NCBI RefSeq assembly: GCF_016904885.1
Contig: NZ_JADWYI010000001.1
Coordinates: 5,084,001 to 5,148,000, forward strand
Length of the DNA: 64,000 nt
Source of the DNA: Archangium primigenium
GTDB lineage: Bacteria > Myxococcota > Myxococcia > Myxococcales > Myxococcaceae
Direction: 5' to 3'
Below are positions 35,108 to 44,148 of the stretch, piece after piece. Numbering within the stretch: position 1 is the first letter of the stretch; every line of letters begins with the position of its first letter. Both the position numbers and the translations under genes were made by a program. The notes under the pieces are model-generated. The model was given only the letters and a program-made list of their open reading frames with translations. It was not told the DNA's origin and did not search any database.

Positions 35108-35911
35108 TCAGCGGGGTCCGTCTGGCGGCCCATTCCGGAAGAGGGGGAAGAAGGCGCGGGGGGTCTTCTTCTTGCGCACGCAGCGGCTGTCCTCGCCCAG
35201 GTAGCAGGCGGAGAAGCCCCTGCGCCGCTGGCCGGTGAGGCTGCGCCCGGAGCGGTGCCAGACGTAGTTGTGCAGCAGGACGGCCTCGCCGGCCACCACG
35301 GGCAGGGCCACGCCGAGGCCCTCGGCGCCCCGGGCCGCGACCTGATCCGGTGGCACCACGCCGCCCAACTCCGTGGCCAGCCCCCAGCGGTGGCTGCCGG
35401 GGACGACCTCCAGACAGCCGCCGTCCAGAGGGGCGTCATCCAGGGCGGTCCAGATCTGCAACTCGGGGTCGCGGCTGAGGCCCCACAGCTTGCCGCCGTC
35501 CTGGTGCCAGGGCACCTCGCTGCCGCCGCGCTCGCCCTTGTGGAAGAGGATGGCCCGGTAGAGCGAGACGTCCCCGGGGATGCGCGCGCGCACGAGGCGC
35601 TCGAAGAGCGGGTTCTGCATCCACGCGAGGAAGCGCGCGTCCTTCTCCAGCTTCTCCAGCTTGCGGTAGTCGAGCGACGGCCCCTGCCAGCCGAGCCCCA
35701 GCGGCGCGTCCGCGTAGAGCCCCGAGGGTGCGTCCATCTGCCAGAAGAAGCCCGGGTAGCTCACCCGGCCCAGCATCAGGTCGTCCGCGCGCTCGCGCAG
35801 GGCCTCCAGGGCCTCGGGCGCGAGCACCCGGCCCAGGCGCGCGTACCCGTGCGCGGCGTAGTGCGCGAGCGGGCCCTCGATGTCGAATGTCCCTGGGTTC
35901 ACGGCCAGCAT
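35108..35911 (-). CDS. phytanoyl-CoA dioxygenase (PhyH) family protein
   Basis: A 267-residue PhyH-type 2OG/Fe(II) oxygenase. The H-x-D iron-binding motif is in PWHQDGGK and the distal His is in NYVWHRSG, followed by the Arg that binds 2-oxoglutarate. Family members hydroxylate lipids or secondary-metabolite intermediates; the substrate here is unknown. The ATG is 4 bp after the stop of the upstream aldo/keto reductase gene, so the two are translationally coupled and probably act in one pathway. Confidence 0.85.
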   Translation of the reverse strand: MLAVNPGTFDIEGPLAHYAAHGYARLGRVLAPEALEALRERADDLMLGRVSYPGFFWQMDAPSGLYADAPLGLGWQGPSLDYRKLEKLEKDARFLAWMQNPLFERLVRARIPGDVSLYRAILFHKGERGGSEVPWHQDGGKLWGLSRDPELQIWTALDDAPLDGGCLEVVPGSHRWGLATELGGVVPPDQVAARGAEGLGVALPVVAGEAVLLHNYVWHRSGRSLTGQRRRGFSACYLGEDSRCVRKKKTPRAFFPLFRNGPPDGPR

Positions 35912-35915
35912 GCGC

Positions 35916-36917
35916 TCACCTCACGTAACTGGCGTCCGTGCCCCGCCACTCCCGCCATACGGCATCCACCCGGGCGGCGACGTCCGCCGGCAGGGGCTGG
36001 GCGCACCCGTCCAGGGCCGCGTCCAGGTGCTCCACGGCGCCCGGGCCCGCGAGCACCGAGTCCACCCCGGGCCGTCCCGCCAGCCAGCCATAGGCGAGCC
36101 CCACCAGCGTCAGGCCCGCCGCGTCCGCCACCGTGCGCAGCCGCCCCGCCAGGTCGAGCAGCCGCTCGGACCAGTAGCGGTTCTGGTACAGGCGGTTGCC
36201 GTCGAAGCGCGAGCCCGGGGCGATGGCGGCCCCCGGCGCGTAGCGGCCCGACAGGAGGCCCCCGGCCAGGGGGTTGAAGACGGTGGTGTGCAGGGGGTAG
36301 CGGCGCGTGAAGGGCAGGTACTCGTGCTCCACCTCGCGCACCAGCGGGTTGTAGAGCACCTGGGACAGGGCGGGCGGCGGCAGGCCGTGGCCCTCGCCCC
36401 AGGCCCGCATCTCGAGAATCCGCCAGGCGGCGTGGTTGGACACGCCCCAGTGGCGCGCCTTGCCCGCCTGGAGGAGCCCGCGCACGGCCTCGAGCGTCTC
36501 CTCCACCGGGGTGGCCGCGTCCGGGGCGTGCAGGTAGAGGACGTCCACGCGCTCCGTGCCCAGCCGCCGCAGGCTCTCGTCCACGGCCTTCACCAGGTGC
36601 GCGGGCGCCAGCCCCTCGGGTCGGCCGCGGGTCCGCGCCAGGCCCACCTTGGTGGCCAGGCCCACCCGGTCCCACTGGCCCTTGAGCGCCCGCCCGAGGA
36701 TGCGCTCGGACTCGCCGTTGCCATAGGAGTTGGCCGTGTCGAAGAAGAGCGCCCCGCGCTCCAGGGCGCGCGCCACGATGCGCCGGGCCTCGGGCTCCGG
36801 GGTGCGGGTGCCGAAGTTCATCGTGCCCACGGCCACCCGGGGCGGGGGCGCGTCGGCGGACGGCGCGCGGGGGGTCAGCCAGGGCGCGAGCGGGGAGGCG
36901 GGGGAGGGGGAGGTCAT
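35916..36917 (-). CDS. aldo/keto reductase
   Basis: A 333-residue NADPH-dependent aldo/keto reductase. The catalytic tetrad is visible as Asp60, Tyr65 (FDTANSYGNG), Lys90 (ATKVG) and His130 (LYLHAPD). The C-terminal region has the usual cofactor-binding segments. It reduces aldehydes or ketones; the substrate is unknown. I use the ATG at 36917; an ATG at 36941 would add eight residues, and neither start has a clear Shine-Dalgarno. The stop is 4 bp before the PhyH gene. Divergent from the hydrolase gene that begins at 36987. Confidence 0.88.
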   Translation of the reverse strand: MTSPSPASPLAPWLTPRAPSADAPPPRVAVGTMNFGTRTPEPEARRIVARALERGALFFDTANSYGNGESERILGRALKGQWDRVGLATKVGLARTRGRPEGLAPAHLVKAVDESLRRLGTERVDVLYLHAPDAATPVEETLEAVRGLLQAGKARHWGVSNHAAWRILEMRAWGEGHGLPPPALSQVLYNPLVREVEHEYLPFTRRYPLHTTVFNPLAGGLLSGRYAPGAAIAPGSRFDGNRLYQNRYWSERLLDLAGRLRTVADAAGLTLVGLAYGWLAGRPGVDSVLAGPGAVEHLDAALDGCAQPLPADVAARVDAVWREWRGTDASYVR

Positions 36918-36986
36918 GGGTGGCAGGGAACGATCAGGCATCGAGGGACTTGCACCGCCGGTCAAACGTCCGAATGGTGGGGGCGT

Positions 36987-37904
36987 ATGCCCTACCGCCG
37001 CCACACCCACTACCTGTCCGCGCCCGATGGCACCCGCATCGCCTACCACACGCACACGGGCGACGCCTCCGGGAACGACACGGAGCGGGCGCTCGCCACC
37101 CGGTCGCCCGTGCTGCTCACCAACGGCATCTCCACGACGGAGAACTTCTGGCGCTTCCTCGTGGCGGACCTGGAGCGGGACCATCGGCTGGTGCACTGGG
37201 ACTACCGGGGGCATGGGCTGAGCAGCACGTCCCCCACGGAGGACTACGCGCTGCGGGCCCAGGTGGAGGACCTGGAGCGGGTGACCGAGGCGATGATGGC
37301 GCTGGGCGACGGGCGTCCCCCGCACCACGTGGCCTTCTCCATGGGCGTGCGGGTGGTGTTGGAGCTCTACCGGCGCCGACCGGAGCTGGTGCCCGCGGTG
37401 ACGCTCATCGCCGGCAGTCCGGCGACGCCCAACCCGAGCCTCGGGGTCCCCCGGGGACGCCTGCGGCTGTCCCAGGTGCTCGAGGGCCTGACGCCGCTGG
37501 TGCCCCGCACGGCGCCGCTGGTGCATGCCTTCATGGGCTCGGCCCTGGCCTACCCCTTCGGCCGGGCCACGGGCCTGCTCCGGGCGCGGGCGCCCCGCGC
37601 GGACATCCTCGAGTTCATGGCGGGCGTGCGCCGCATGGATCCGCGGGCCTTCTGGCTGATGTTCCGGGGCCTCCTGGAGGCGCCGCCGAGCTGGGACGTG
37701 CTCCAGGAGCTGCGGGTGCCCACGCAGATCATCGCCGCCACCCACGATCTGTTCGTCCCCCTGCGTGAGATGGAGCGCATGCACGCGCTGCTGCCCGGCG
37801 CGGACTGGCTGGTGGTGGAGGACGCGGGGCACGCGGGCCTGCTAGAGGCGGGCGACGAGATCGCCGCCCGCGTGCGCGCCTTCCGCCGGGCGCGGGGCGT
37901 GTAG
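36987..37904 (+). CDS. alpha/beta-fold hydrolase
   Basis: A 305-residue alpha/beta hydrolase. The nucleophile elbow is AFSMGVRV, the acid is in AATHDLFVP and the catalytic His in DAGHAGL. DYRGHGLSS follows strand 4, as in the epoxide-hydrolase/lipase-like class. No signal peptide. Its last 63 bp overlap the reverse-strand end of another hydrolase gene, which limits the sequence freedom of both. Substrate unknown. Confidence 0.82.
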   Translation: MPYRRHTHYLSAPDGTRIAYHTHTGDASGNDTERALATRSPVLLTNGISTTENFWRFLVADLERDHRLVHWDYRGHGLSSTSPTEDYALRAQVEDLERVTEAMMALGDGRPPHHVAFSMGVRVVLELYRRRPELVPAVTLIAGSPATPNPSLGVPRGRLRLSQVLEGLTPLVPRTAPLVHAFMGSALAYPFGRATGLLRARAPRADILEFMAGVRRMDPRAFWLMFRGLLEAPPSWDVLQELRVPTQIIAATHDLFVPLREMERMHALLPGADWLVVEDAGHAGLLEAGDEIAARVRAFRRARGV

Positions 37905-38687
37905 CGCGCGCGCGCCGTGCCGCTGGAAGAAGTCCAGGGCGAGCGCGTTGAACCGGGGCGCGTCCTCGATGTTGCAGACATGCCCGCGCGCGGGGAGCAC
38001 GACGAGCTCCGCCCGGGCCTCGTCGCGCACGAAGTCGCGCAAGCGGGGCAGGAACATGTGGTCCTGGGCGCCCGAGACGTAGAGCTTGGGGATGGTGTTC
38101 GTGCGCCGGGCGAGCGGGGTGTAGGTCGTCTCCGCCCCGTAGGCCACGGCGGCCCAGGCCCGGTAGTCCGAGGGCCGCAACCCCCGCGACACGCGCAGGA
38201 AGATGTCCCGCGAGGCGCGGTGGTTGGCGCGCGGCAGGAGGATGTGCGCGAACAGGACATAACCCGCGCGCGCGGGCAGCACGTGCACCAGGGGGAAGGT
38301 GAGCGAGCGCTTCACCAGCCATTCCCCCCAGGGCTGGAAGCGGCGCACGGCACCGGCGAGCACCATGCTCTGAACCCGCTCGGGCCGCAGCAGCGCCACG
38401 TGCTGCATCACGATCGTCCCCAGGGAGACGCCCATGAAATGGGCGGGGGGCAGGCCCAGGTGCTCGAGCAGCGCGATCACCTTCCGGGCGGCGAACGCCA
38501 CGGGCTCCTCGCCCTCGAGGCTGGCGGACTGGCCGTGGCCGGGCAGATCGATGAGCAACAGGTTGTAGTGCCCCTGGAAGGCGGGCAGTTGTTTATAGAA
38601 GATGGAGCAATCCCCGCCCATGCCGTGGAAGAAGACAATCCACTCCGCGGAGGGCGACGCCGTGATGCATTGATGATGCAGGTGCAT
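37842..38687 (-). CDS. alpha/beta-fold hydrolase
   Basis: A 281-residue alpha/beta hydrolase with the elbow GVSLGT, the acid in GAQDHMFLP and the His in ARGHVCNIE; FFHGMGGDCS provides the oxyanion hole. The final 35 residues are Ala/Arg/Pro-rich and extend beyond the usual fold, which produces the 63-bp tail-to-tail overlap with the neighbouring hydrolase. The ATG at 38687 begins at the fold. Substrate unknown. Confidence 0.82.
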   Translation of the reverse strand: MHLHHQCITASPSAEWIVFFHGMGGDCSIFYKQLPAFQGHYNLLLIDLPGHGQSASLEGEEPVAFAARKVIALLEHLGLPPAHFMGVSLGTIVMQHVALLRPERVQSMVLAGAVRRFQPWGEWLVKRSLTFPLVHVLPARAGYVLFAHILLPRANHRASRDIFLRVSRGLRPSDYRAWAAVAYGAETTYTPLARRTNTIPKLYVSGAQDHMFLPRLRDFVRDEARAELVVLPARGHVCNIEDAPRFNALALDFFQRHGARALHAPRPAEGAHAGGDLVARL

Positions 38688-38825
38688 GGGCGGGGCTATA
38701 GCAAGACGCGCTCCACGCCCGGACCCGTCCGGCGAGCGGAGGCGGGCGTGGCGGGTCCAACACCGGCCCCACACCGCGAGGTGATGCCGCGTGAGAGGGA
38801 TTCAGGGTAGTGCCTTGCCTCATCG

Positions 38826-39956
38826 ATGAAGACGATCCTGATCACGGGTGCGACGGGTTTCCTGGGCAGTGCCTTGACGGCGCGGTCGCTGGCGGAGGGC
38901 CACCGGGTGAAGGCCCTGTCGCGCAACGATCCAGCGGGGCAGCGGGTCCGCGCGGCGGTGGACACGGCCGCCCGGGGCTTTGGCTTCTCCCTGGGCGCCG
39001 AGCCCCTGTCCCGGCTGTCCGTCTTCCAGGTGGACTTCCAGGATCTCCCGGGCACGCTCGCGCCGGAGGTGCTCGAGGACGTGACGCACGTGTGGAACGT
39101 GGCCGCGGAGATGAGCTACTCGCTCAAGAAGATCCTCCCGGCGGTGGAGCAGAACGTGCGGGCCACGTCCATGCTCTACGCGCTCGCCGCGCGGCGGGCC
39201 CGGCGCTGCGAGCGCTTCTACCATGTCTCCACCGCCTACACGGCGGGCTTCGGAGTCGAACAGGTGCGCGAGCGGCCCCATGTCGCGCCCCGGGTCATCA
39301 ATGCCTACCAGCTGAGCAAGTGGATGGCCGAGTCCAACCTGCTCCTGCACCACCCGGAGCTGGGCCTGCCGGTGACGCTCTTCCGGCCGAGCGTCATCAT
39401 CGGCCATCACGACACGGGCTGGTCCTCCGGGGCGAGCTTCGGCCTGTTCTTCCTCGCCGAGGCGCTGCTGCTCGGCAAGCGTCGGCACGCCGAGCACGTC
39501 CAGCTCGACCTCAAGGCGGACAGCCTGCTCAACCTCGTGTGCGTGGACACGGTGGTGCGCCGCGCCCTGGCGCTCCTGGAGACCCGGGCGTCGCGCGAGG
39601 ACCGGGAGATCTTCCATTGCATCGGGGACGAGCTCATCCCGCTGGCCGGGGCCCTGGAGCCCGCGTGGTCCGCGCTGGGCCTTCAAGCGGGCTTCGGGCC
39701 GCCCCGGCACGCGGTGGACGCGGAGCTGCAGCGCTTCCTCGAGAAGAACAAGCCCTTCGCGGACACGACGTGGCACTTCCACGCGGATCGGCTCCAGGCG
39801 GTGCTCGGGGAGGCCTACGGGCCTCAACCCATGACACCGGAGATCGCCGGCCGCAGCCTGACGCACTTCCTGGCGCACCGGCTGCGGGAGCTCGCCCGCG
39901 CGCCGGTGGACCCGGCGCCAGAGGCCGCCCGGGAGGCGGCGCCCGGCGCGCCGTGA
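38826..39956 (+). CDS. SDR family NAD-dependent epimerase/fatty-acyl reductase-like protein
   Basis: A 376-residue extended short-chain dehydrogenase: Rossmann motif TGATGFLGSA at the start, the Ser in HVSTAYT, and the Tyr-Lys pair in NAYQLSKWMAE. Size and the AEMSYSL segment resemble the male-sterility/fatty-acyl-CoA reductase-like subgroup. It probably reduces or modifies an activated or lipid substrate using NAD(P)H, but the product is unknown. The last 35 residues are Ala/Pro-rich and probably disordered. Convergent with osmC, 3 bp away. Confidence 0.8.
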   Translation: MKTILITGATGFLGSALTARSLAEGHRVKALSRNDPAGQRVRAAVDTAARGFGFSLGAEPLSRLSVFQVDFQDLPGTLAPEVLEDVTHVWNVAAEMSYSLKKILPAVEQNVRATSMLYALAARRARRCERFYHVSTAYTAGFGVEQVRERPHVAPRVINAYQLSKWMAESNLLLHHPELGLPVTLFRPSVIIGHHDTGWSSGASFGLFFLAEALLLGKRRHAEHVQLDLKADSLLNLVCVDTVVRRALALLETRASREDREIFHCIGDELIPLAGALEPAWSALGLQAGFGPPRHAVDAELQRFLEKNKPFADTTWHFHADRLQAVLGEAYGPQPMTPEIAGRSLTHFLAHRLRELARAPVDPAPEAAREAAPGAP

Positions 39957-39959
39957 GGC

Positions 39960-40385
39960 TCAGCCCGCCAGCTTCGCGTGGAGCGTGATCTTCACGCCCC
40001 CGAGCGCCTTGGACACCGGGCAGTTCTTCTTCGTCTCCTCGGCGATCTTCTGGAACTGCTCGTCGTTCGTCCCCGGTACGCGCGTCTCGTTGGTGAGCGT
40101 GATGGTGGTGATGGCGAAGCCCTCGCCCTGCTTGTCGAGCTGCACGTCCGCGGCCGTCTGGATGCTCTGGGGCTTGAGGCCCGCCTTCTCCAGGCCCAGC
40201 GACAGGGCCATGGAGAAGCACCCGGAGAGCGCCGCGCCGATGAGCTCCTCGGGGTTGGTGCCCTGCTGGCCCTCGAACCGGGTGCCGAGCGAGAAGGGGG
40301 CCTCGGGGGCGTGGGCGGGCTTCATCACGCCCTTGCCGTCCTTGATGCCACCGGTCCACTGCGCGCTGCCCTTGCTGATTCCCAT
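39960..40385 (-). CDS. osmC: OsmC family peroxiredoxin
   Basis: A 141-residue OsmC protein with the two redox Cys residues at Cys56 (SGCFSM) and Cys122 (NCPVSK), plus Arg36 and Glu47 in the usual positions. OsmC reduces organic hydroperoxides. The ATG at 40385 has a strong AAGGAGGT upstream. It lies between two forward genes and is transcribed alone. Confidence 0.93.
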   Translation of the reverse strand: MGISKGSAQWTGGIKDGKGVMKPAHAPEAPFSLGTRFEGQQGTNPEELIGAALSGCFSMALSLGLEKAGLKPQSIQTAADVQLDKQGEGFAITTITLTNETRVPGTNDEQFQKIAEETKKNCPVSKALGGVKITLHAKLAG

Positions 40386-40527
40386 CGCCGCGACCTCCTT
40401 CGAGTGGAAGGGGCGGAGCGCCCGCTTCCGTGCGCGTGCAGCCTAGGGGCCAAGCTGGCACTGTCACGTGGACTCGGGCCCGGTCCCCGGCCGAAGGTTC
40501 ACCCCCGCACACAGAGGAGCCGTCCCC

Positions 40528-40992
40528 ATGTCCTTCATCCCTCCGCACGCGCCTCGGACACTCATCGCCGGGGCCCTGGCCCTGCTGCTCACCGGGTGTG
40601 GCGAGGACCCCGTCCCCACGCCGGAGCCGGCGCGGCCCACCTTCACCCAGGACGTGGTGCCGCTGCTCCAGGGCTCGTGTGGCTTCGGCTCGGGCTGCCA
40701 CGGCACGGCCTATCCGGCGGGCTACGTGCCCCTGTCCCCGAGCGTGGCCGAGCCCGCCGTGCTGCTCGCGCGCCTCAAGGAGGCAAGCGTGCGCGAGCCC
40801 TCGCTGCCCCGGGTGCGGCCGGGAGACCCGGCGGGCAGCTTCTTGCTGCACAAGGTGACGGGCGACTACACGGGGCTGCCGTGCGCGCTGGACGCGTGTG
40901 GCGAGCGGATGCCCCAGCGCAGCGCGCCGCTGCCCGCGGCGGACGTGGCGATGCTGGAGCGGTGGATTGAGCAGGGCGCGGTCCTGGAATAG
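40528..40992 (+). CDS. lipoprotein with C-x5-CH motif (cytochrome-like)
   Basis: A 154-residue lipoprotein (lipobox LTGC near residue 21). The mature part has the motif CGFGSGCHG and ends with ML..WIEQGAVLE, the layout of c-type-cytochrome-like domains of the planctomycete PSCyt group, but the usual C-x2-CH is expanded to C-x5-CH, so heme attachment is doubtful. The ATG has GAGGAG upstream. The downstream BNR-repeat gene begins 10 bp later, suggesting an operon. Confidence 0.7.
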   Translation: MSFIPPHAPRTLIAGALALLLTGCGEDPVPTPEPARPTFTQDVVPLLQGSCGFGSGCHGTAYPAGYVPLSPSVAEPAVLLARLKEASVREPSLPRVRPGDPAGSFLLHKVTGDYTGLPCALDACGERMPQRSAPLPAADVAMLERWIEQGAVLE

Positions 40993-41002
40993 GGGGCGGA
41001 CG

Positions 41003-42289
41003 ATGCGGCGCATGATCCGATACGGGCTCGCCTGCCTGGCGGCCCTGGGCGCCGGGGACACCTGGGCGCATGGCGGGTTCGCCGAGACGCACAGCTTCAC
41101 CCCGCGTCGCGGCCACCCCGAGCAGCAGTGGATGGGCTTCACCCAAGGAGCGCTCGTGTCGCGCGACAGCGGCGCGAGCTGGCGCTGGGTGTGCGCGGAG
41201 GCCATGGGGTATGGCGGCTGGATGCCCGAGCGCTTCGTGTGGCGCGCGGACGGCATGCTCCTCGCCGCCACGGGCACGGCGCTCATCTCTTCCCGGGACG
41301 AGGGGTGCACCTGGAGCACCGCGTCCGACTTCGGCGAGGCCTGGGTCACCGGGCTCGCGGCGCACCCCACGGACGACGCGGTGCTCTACCTGAGCACCGG
41401 GCGGCCCGGGACGACGAACGCGCTCCACCGTTCGGAGGATGGGGGGCGGACCTGGCGCCCCACCGCGCTGCGGCGCGAGGCGGTGTTCTCCGACGTGCGC
41501 GTGGCGCCCTCGGCGCCCCGGCGCCTCTACGTGAGTGGGGCCGTGGGCTATGCGCCGTATGTCTTTCGCAGCGACGACGCGGGCGAGACGTGGCGGGAGT
41601 GGCCCCTGGCGCTGGAGGGCGCGTACGACGCGAAGCTGCTCGCGGTGAGCCCCGTGCGCCCGGACGTGCTGTGGGTGCGCGTGTCCCTGCTCGGGCCCGC
41701 GGGCATGCCCCGCCACGTGGTGCTGCGCAGCGACGACGGCGGCCAGACGTTCGGCTCCGTGCTCGATCCGGACGATCTCCTCGTCAACATGGAGGTCTCG
41801 GAGGACGGGCGCACGGCGTGGGTGGCCACGTACAACCACGTGTACCGGGGAGGGGAGGGCGGTGCATTCACCCGGCTGGCGCTGCCCGCGGGCAATGCCT
41901 GCGTGGCCCACGTGGCGGGGGCGCTGTATGCCTGCGGCTCCACCTGGGCGAATGACTGGGAATTGGCGCGCAGCGCGGACGAGGGCACCACGTGGACTCC
42001 CCTGCTCAGCCTCCGGGAGCTGCGCGGCGTGCACGAGTGCCCGGCGGGCACGCCCGTGCGCGACCTGTGCTCGGCCCGGTGGCCGCAGCTCGCCGAGCAG
42101 TTGGGGGTGACCTCGCCGACGCCAGGCCCCGGGGACGCGGGCCCACCGCCCGACGCGGGAGCCCCTCCGCCCGCGAAGTCCGGGGGCTGCGGGAGCACGC
42201 CTGGGAGTGAAAGTCAGACACCCTGGGGACTGCTCGGGTGCGTGTCTTGTCTGGCTTTGTCGGGACGCCGCCGACGCGCTCCCACCTGA
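41003..42289 (+). CDS. BNR/sortilin-like repeat protein with MYXO-CTERM-like tail
   Basis: A 428-residue protein with a signal peptide followed by repeated S-x-D-x-G-x-T-W motifs (for example SEDGGRTW and SDDAGETW), as in BNR/sortilin-type beta-propellers. The C-terminus has a Pro/Asp-Ala-Gly linker, a GGCGST cysteine motif, a hydrophobic stretch and a run of Arg, typical of the MYXO-CTERM sorting signal that directs proteins to the cell surface of myxobacteria. The ATG at 41003 is preceded by GGGG. It follows the cytochrome-like lipoprotein gene by 10 bp. Confidence 0.75.
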   Translation: MRRMIRYGLACLAALGAGDTWAHGGFAETHSFTPRRGHPEQQWMGFTQGALVSRDSGASWRWVCAEAMGYGGWMPERFVWRADGMLLAATGTALISSRDEGCTWSTASDFGEAWVTGLAAHPTDDAVLYLSTGRPGTTNALHRSEDGGRTWRPTALRREAVFSDVRVAPSAPRRLYVSGAVGYAPYVFRSDDAGETWREWPLALEGAYDAKLLAVSPVRPDVLWVRVSLLGPAGMPRHVVLRSDDGGQTFGSVLDPDDLLVNMEVSEDGRTAWVATYNHVYRGGEGGAFTRLALPAGNACVAHVAGALYACGSTWANDWELARSADEGTTWTPLLSLRELRGVHECPAGTPVRDLCSARWPQLAEQLGVTSPTPGPGDAGPPPDAGAPPPAKSGGCGSTPGSESQTPWGLLGCVSCLALSGRRRRAPT

Positions 42290-42460
42290 GGCAATCTTCA
42301 CCCAGCTTTTCTGGATTTTTGCATCTTCCGAGAAATTCTGGACTAGCTTGCCAGAGCAGGAAAAGCCGGATATTGTTGGTTTCAGGATGACGCCGCGACG
42401 CGAGCGGGATTCCCCACCGCCCGCGTTCCCCCAACGGCCTCTCTCCCTCACGGAGCCACC

Positions 42461-43105
42461 ATGATCAGCAAACTCCTGAAGCGTTTCCTCGCGGGTGCTG
42501 CCGTCGCCACCGTTGCCCTTCCCGGGCTCGCCCTGGCGGATGGTGCGAATGGTCTGTGCGTGTATGTGCTTGGCAACGTGGAAGGCCAGACGGTCACCAC
42601 GCCGGCCATCCCCATCGTGCTGCCCGCCAGCTCGCTGCTGACCCAGCCGGTGCGCGTGCACCTGGACGAGACGACGCAGAACATCCTCGGCTACTCGCTG
42701 CGCCTGCCGGGGCTGGACCTGGGCGCCCTCGGCTTGCCGCTGTTCTCCATCCCGGCGATCAACGAGACGATTCCCTCGTTCACCGTCAACCTGCCGGACC
42801 TGAACTACCAGCGCCACTACTGCGTGGACGTGTCGGGCGCGACGGTGCCCGCCATCCCCTACCACATCCCCGCCTCGGCCATCCTGCTGCCCGGCGGCTT
42901 CGCGGACGTGGGCGGCCTGGTGTTCAACATCGCCGGTCAGGAGTGGGAGGTCCCCGGCAAGGTGCTGCGCTTCGATGGCAAGCAGATCATCTTCCCGGAG
43001 CAGACGGGCACCACGCCGGCCATCCCGCTGAACCTGCCCGACATGAGCGTGACCTTCACGCTCAACGCCTCCACCAAGGTGCTGCGCTACCTGATGCCTC
43101 ACTGA
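42461..43105 (+). CDS. hypothetical secreted protein
   Basis: A 214-residue protein with a signal peptide (hydrophobic core about residues 9-24, cleavage after Ala-Leu-Ala). The mature part is made of repeated hydrophobic/Pro segments such as TTPAIPIVLPAS and TTPAIPLNLPDM, which may be short beta repeats. Cys34 and Cys95-region Cys residues could form a disulfide. Function unknown. The upstream 170 bp are AT-richer than average. A strong terminator lies 84 bp downstream. Confidence 0.7.
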   Translation: MISKLLKRFLAGAAVATVALPGLALADGANGLCVYVLGNVEGQTVTTPAIPIVLPASSLLTQPVRVHLDETTQNILGYSLRLPGLDLGALGLPLFSIPAINETIPSFTVNLPDLNYQRHYCVDVSGATVPAIPYHIPASAILLPGGFADVGGLVFNIAGQEWEVPGKVLRFDGKQIIFPEQTGTTPAIPLNLPDMSVTFTLNASTKVLRYLMPH

Positions 43106-43142
43106 GGCCCTGAAGCGAGGCCCTGACGCGAGGCCCTGAATC
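43104..43142. repeat. three tandem copies of a 13-bp unit
   Basis: GAGGCCCTGA plus three variable bases is repeated three times directly after the stop of the secreted-protein gene. No function is evident; it lies just before the terminator. Confidence 0.65.
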
Positions 43143-43188
43143 ACTCCCACGCGGGTCGTTCCCCCGGATGATCCGCCCGGAGAACGCC

Positions 43189-43225
43189 AACGCCTCGGTC
43201 CCCTTGGGCCGGGGCGTTCGCTTTT
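43189..43225 (+). terminator. rho-independent terminator
   Basis: AACGCC (43189-43194) pairs with GGCGTT (43213-43218). The inner stem CGG/CCG and CCC/GGG continues around a CTT loop with one bulged T. A TTTT follows at 43222-43225. It closes the secreted-protein transcript. Confidence 0.8.
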
Positions 43226-43341
43226 CGGGGCCGTCACGTCCCCGGGCCCCCGGATGCCGCGCCGCTGGTCGGGCGGGCCGGGCGGCCCGCGCGCATTCGG
43301 AGTGGATCCGCGCGGGCCGCTCGGGCAAGGAAGACGGCACC

Positions 43342-44130
43342 GTGCGCATCGTCTCGTGGAACGTGAATGGACTGAGGGCGGCCCACAAGAAGGGCTTCCT
43401 GGACTGGTTGGCGGCCGAGAAGGCCGACGTGGTGGGCGTGCAGGAGGTCCGGGCCCAGGCGGACCAACTCCCCGACGCGGTGCGCAAGCCCGAGGGCTGG
43501 CGCGGGGCCCACTTCGTCTCCGCGCTCCGCCCCGGCTACAGCGGCGTGGGGCTGTTCTCCCGCCGCGAGCCGGACGACGTGGTGAGCGTGCTGGGCGTGG
43601 CGGAGATGGACGTGGAGGGCCGCCTCCAGGTGGCACGATTCGGCAAGCTCACGGTGGTGAACTGCTACTTCCCCAACGGCAATGGGAAGGAGCGGGACAA
43701 CAGCCGGGTGCCCTTCAAGTTGGCCTTCTACCGCCGCCTCTACGCATTGCTGGAGCGGGGGCTCCGCGACGGGGAGCGGCTGGTGGTCATGGGGGACTTC
43801 AACACGGCGCATCAGGAGATCGACTTGGCGCGGCCCCGGGACAACCGGGAGACGAGCGGCTTTCTCCTCGAGGAGCGCCAGGAGTTCTGCCGGTGGCTGC
43901 GCGCGGGGTGGGTGGACACCTTCCGCCACTTCGAGAAGGGCACCGGGCACTACAGCTGGTGGAGCCAGCGCTTCGGGGTGCGCGAGCGCAACGTGGGCTG
44001 GCGGATCGATTACGTGCTCGCCTCTCCGGCGGCCATGCCCTATGTGAAGCGGGCCGCCCTCCACCCCCACGTCCTCGGGTCCGACCACTGCCCGGTGAGT
44101 GTGGATCTAGACCCCAAGGTCCGCCGCTGA
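43342..44130 (+). CDS. xthA: exodeoxyribonuclease III
   Basis: A 262-residue exonuclease III, an abasic-site endonuclease and 3'-5' exonuclease for base-excision repair. Motifs: MRIVSWNVNGLRAA at the start, GVQEVR with the metal-binding Glu, NCYFPNGN, GDFNTAHQEIDL with catalytic Asp and Asn, RIDYVLAS, and GSDHCPVSVDL with the catalytic His. The GTG at 43342 is chosen because the conserved protein begins there and an AAGGA precedes it. plsC starts 18 bp downstream, so both may be co-transcribed. Confidence 0.93.
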   Translation: MRIVSWNVNGLRAAHKKGFLDWLAAEKADVVGVQEVRAQADQLPDAVRKPEGWRGAHFVSALRPGYSGVGLFSRREPDDVVSVLGVAEMDVEGRLQVARFGKLTVVNCYFPNGNGKERDNSRVPFKLAFYRRLYALLERGLRDGERLVVMGDFNTAHQEIDLARPRDNRETSGFLLEERQEFCRWLRAGWVDTFRHFEKGTGHYSWWSQRFGVRERNVGWRIDYVLASPAAMPYVKRAALHPHVLGSDHCPVSVDLDPKVRR

Positions 44131-44148
44131 TAGGCCAGGAGCCCATCC

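Noticed and set aside
42290-42460. A sigma-54 promoter before the secreted-protein gene
   Set aside because: A GG and GC pair is visible near 42315 but the spacing is too short for the -24/-12 pattern.
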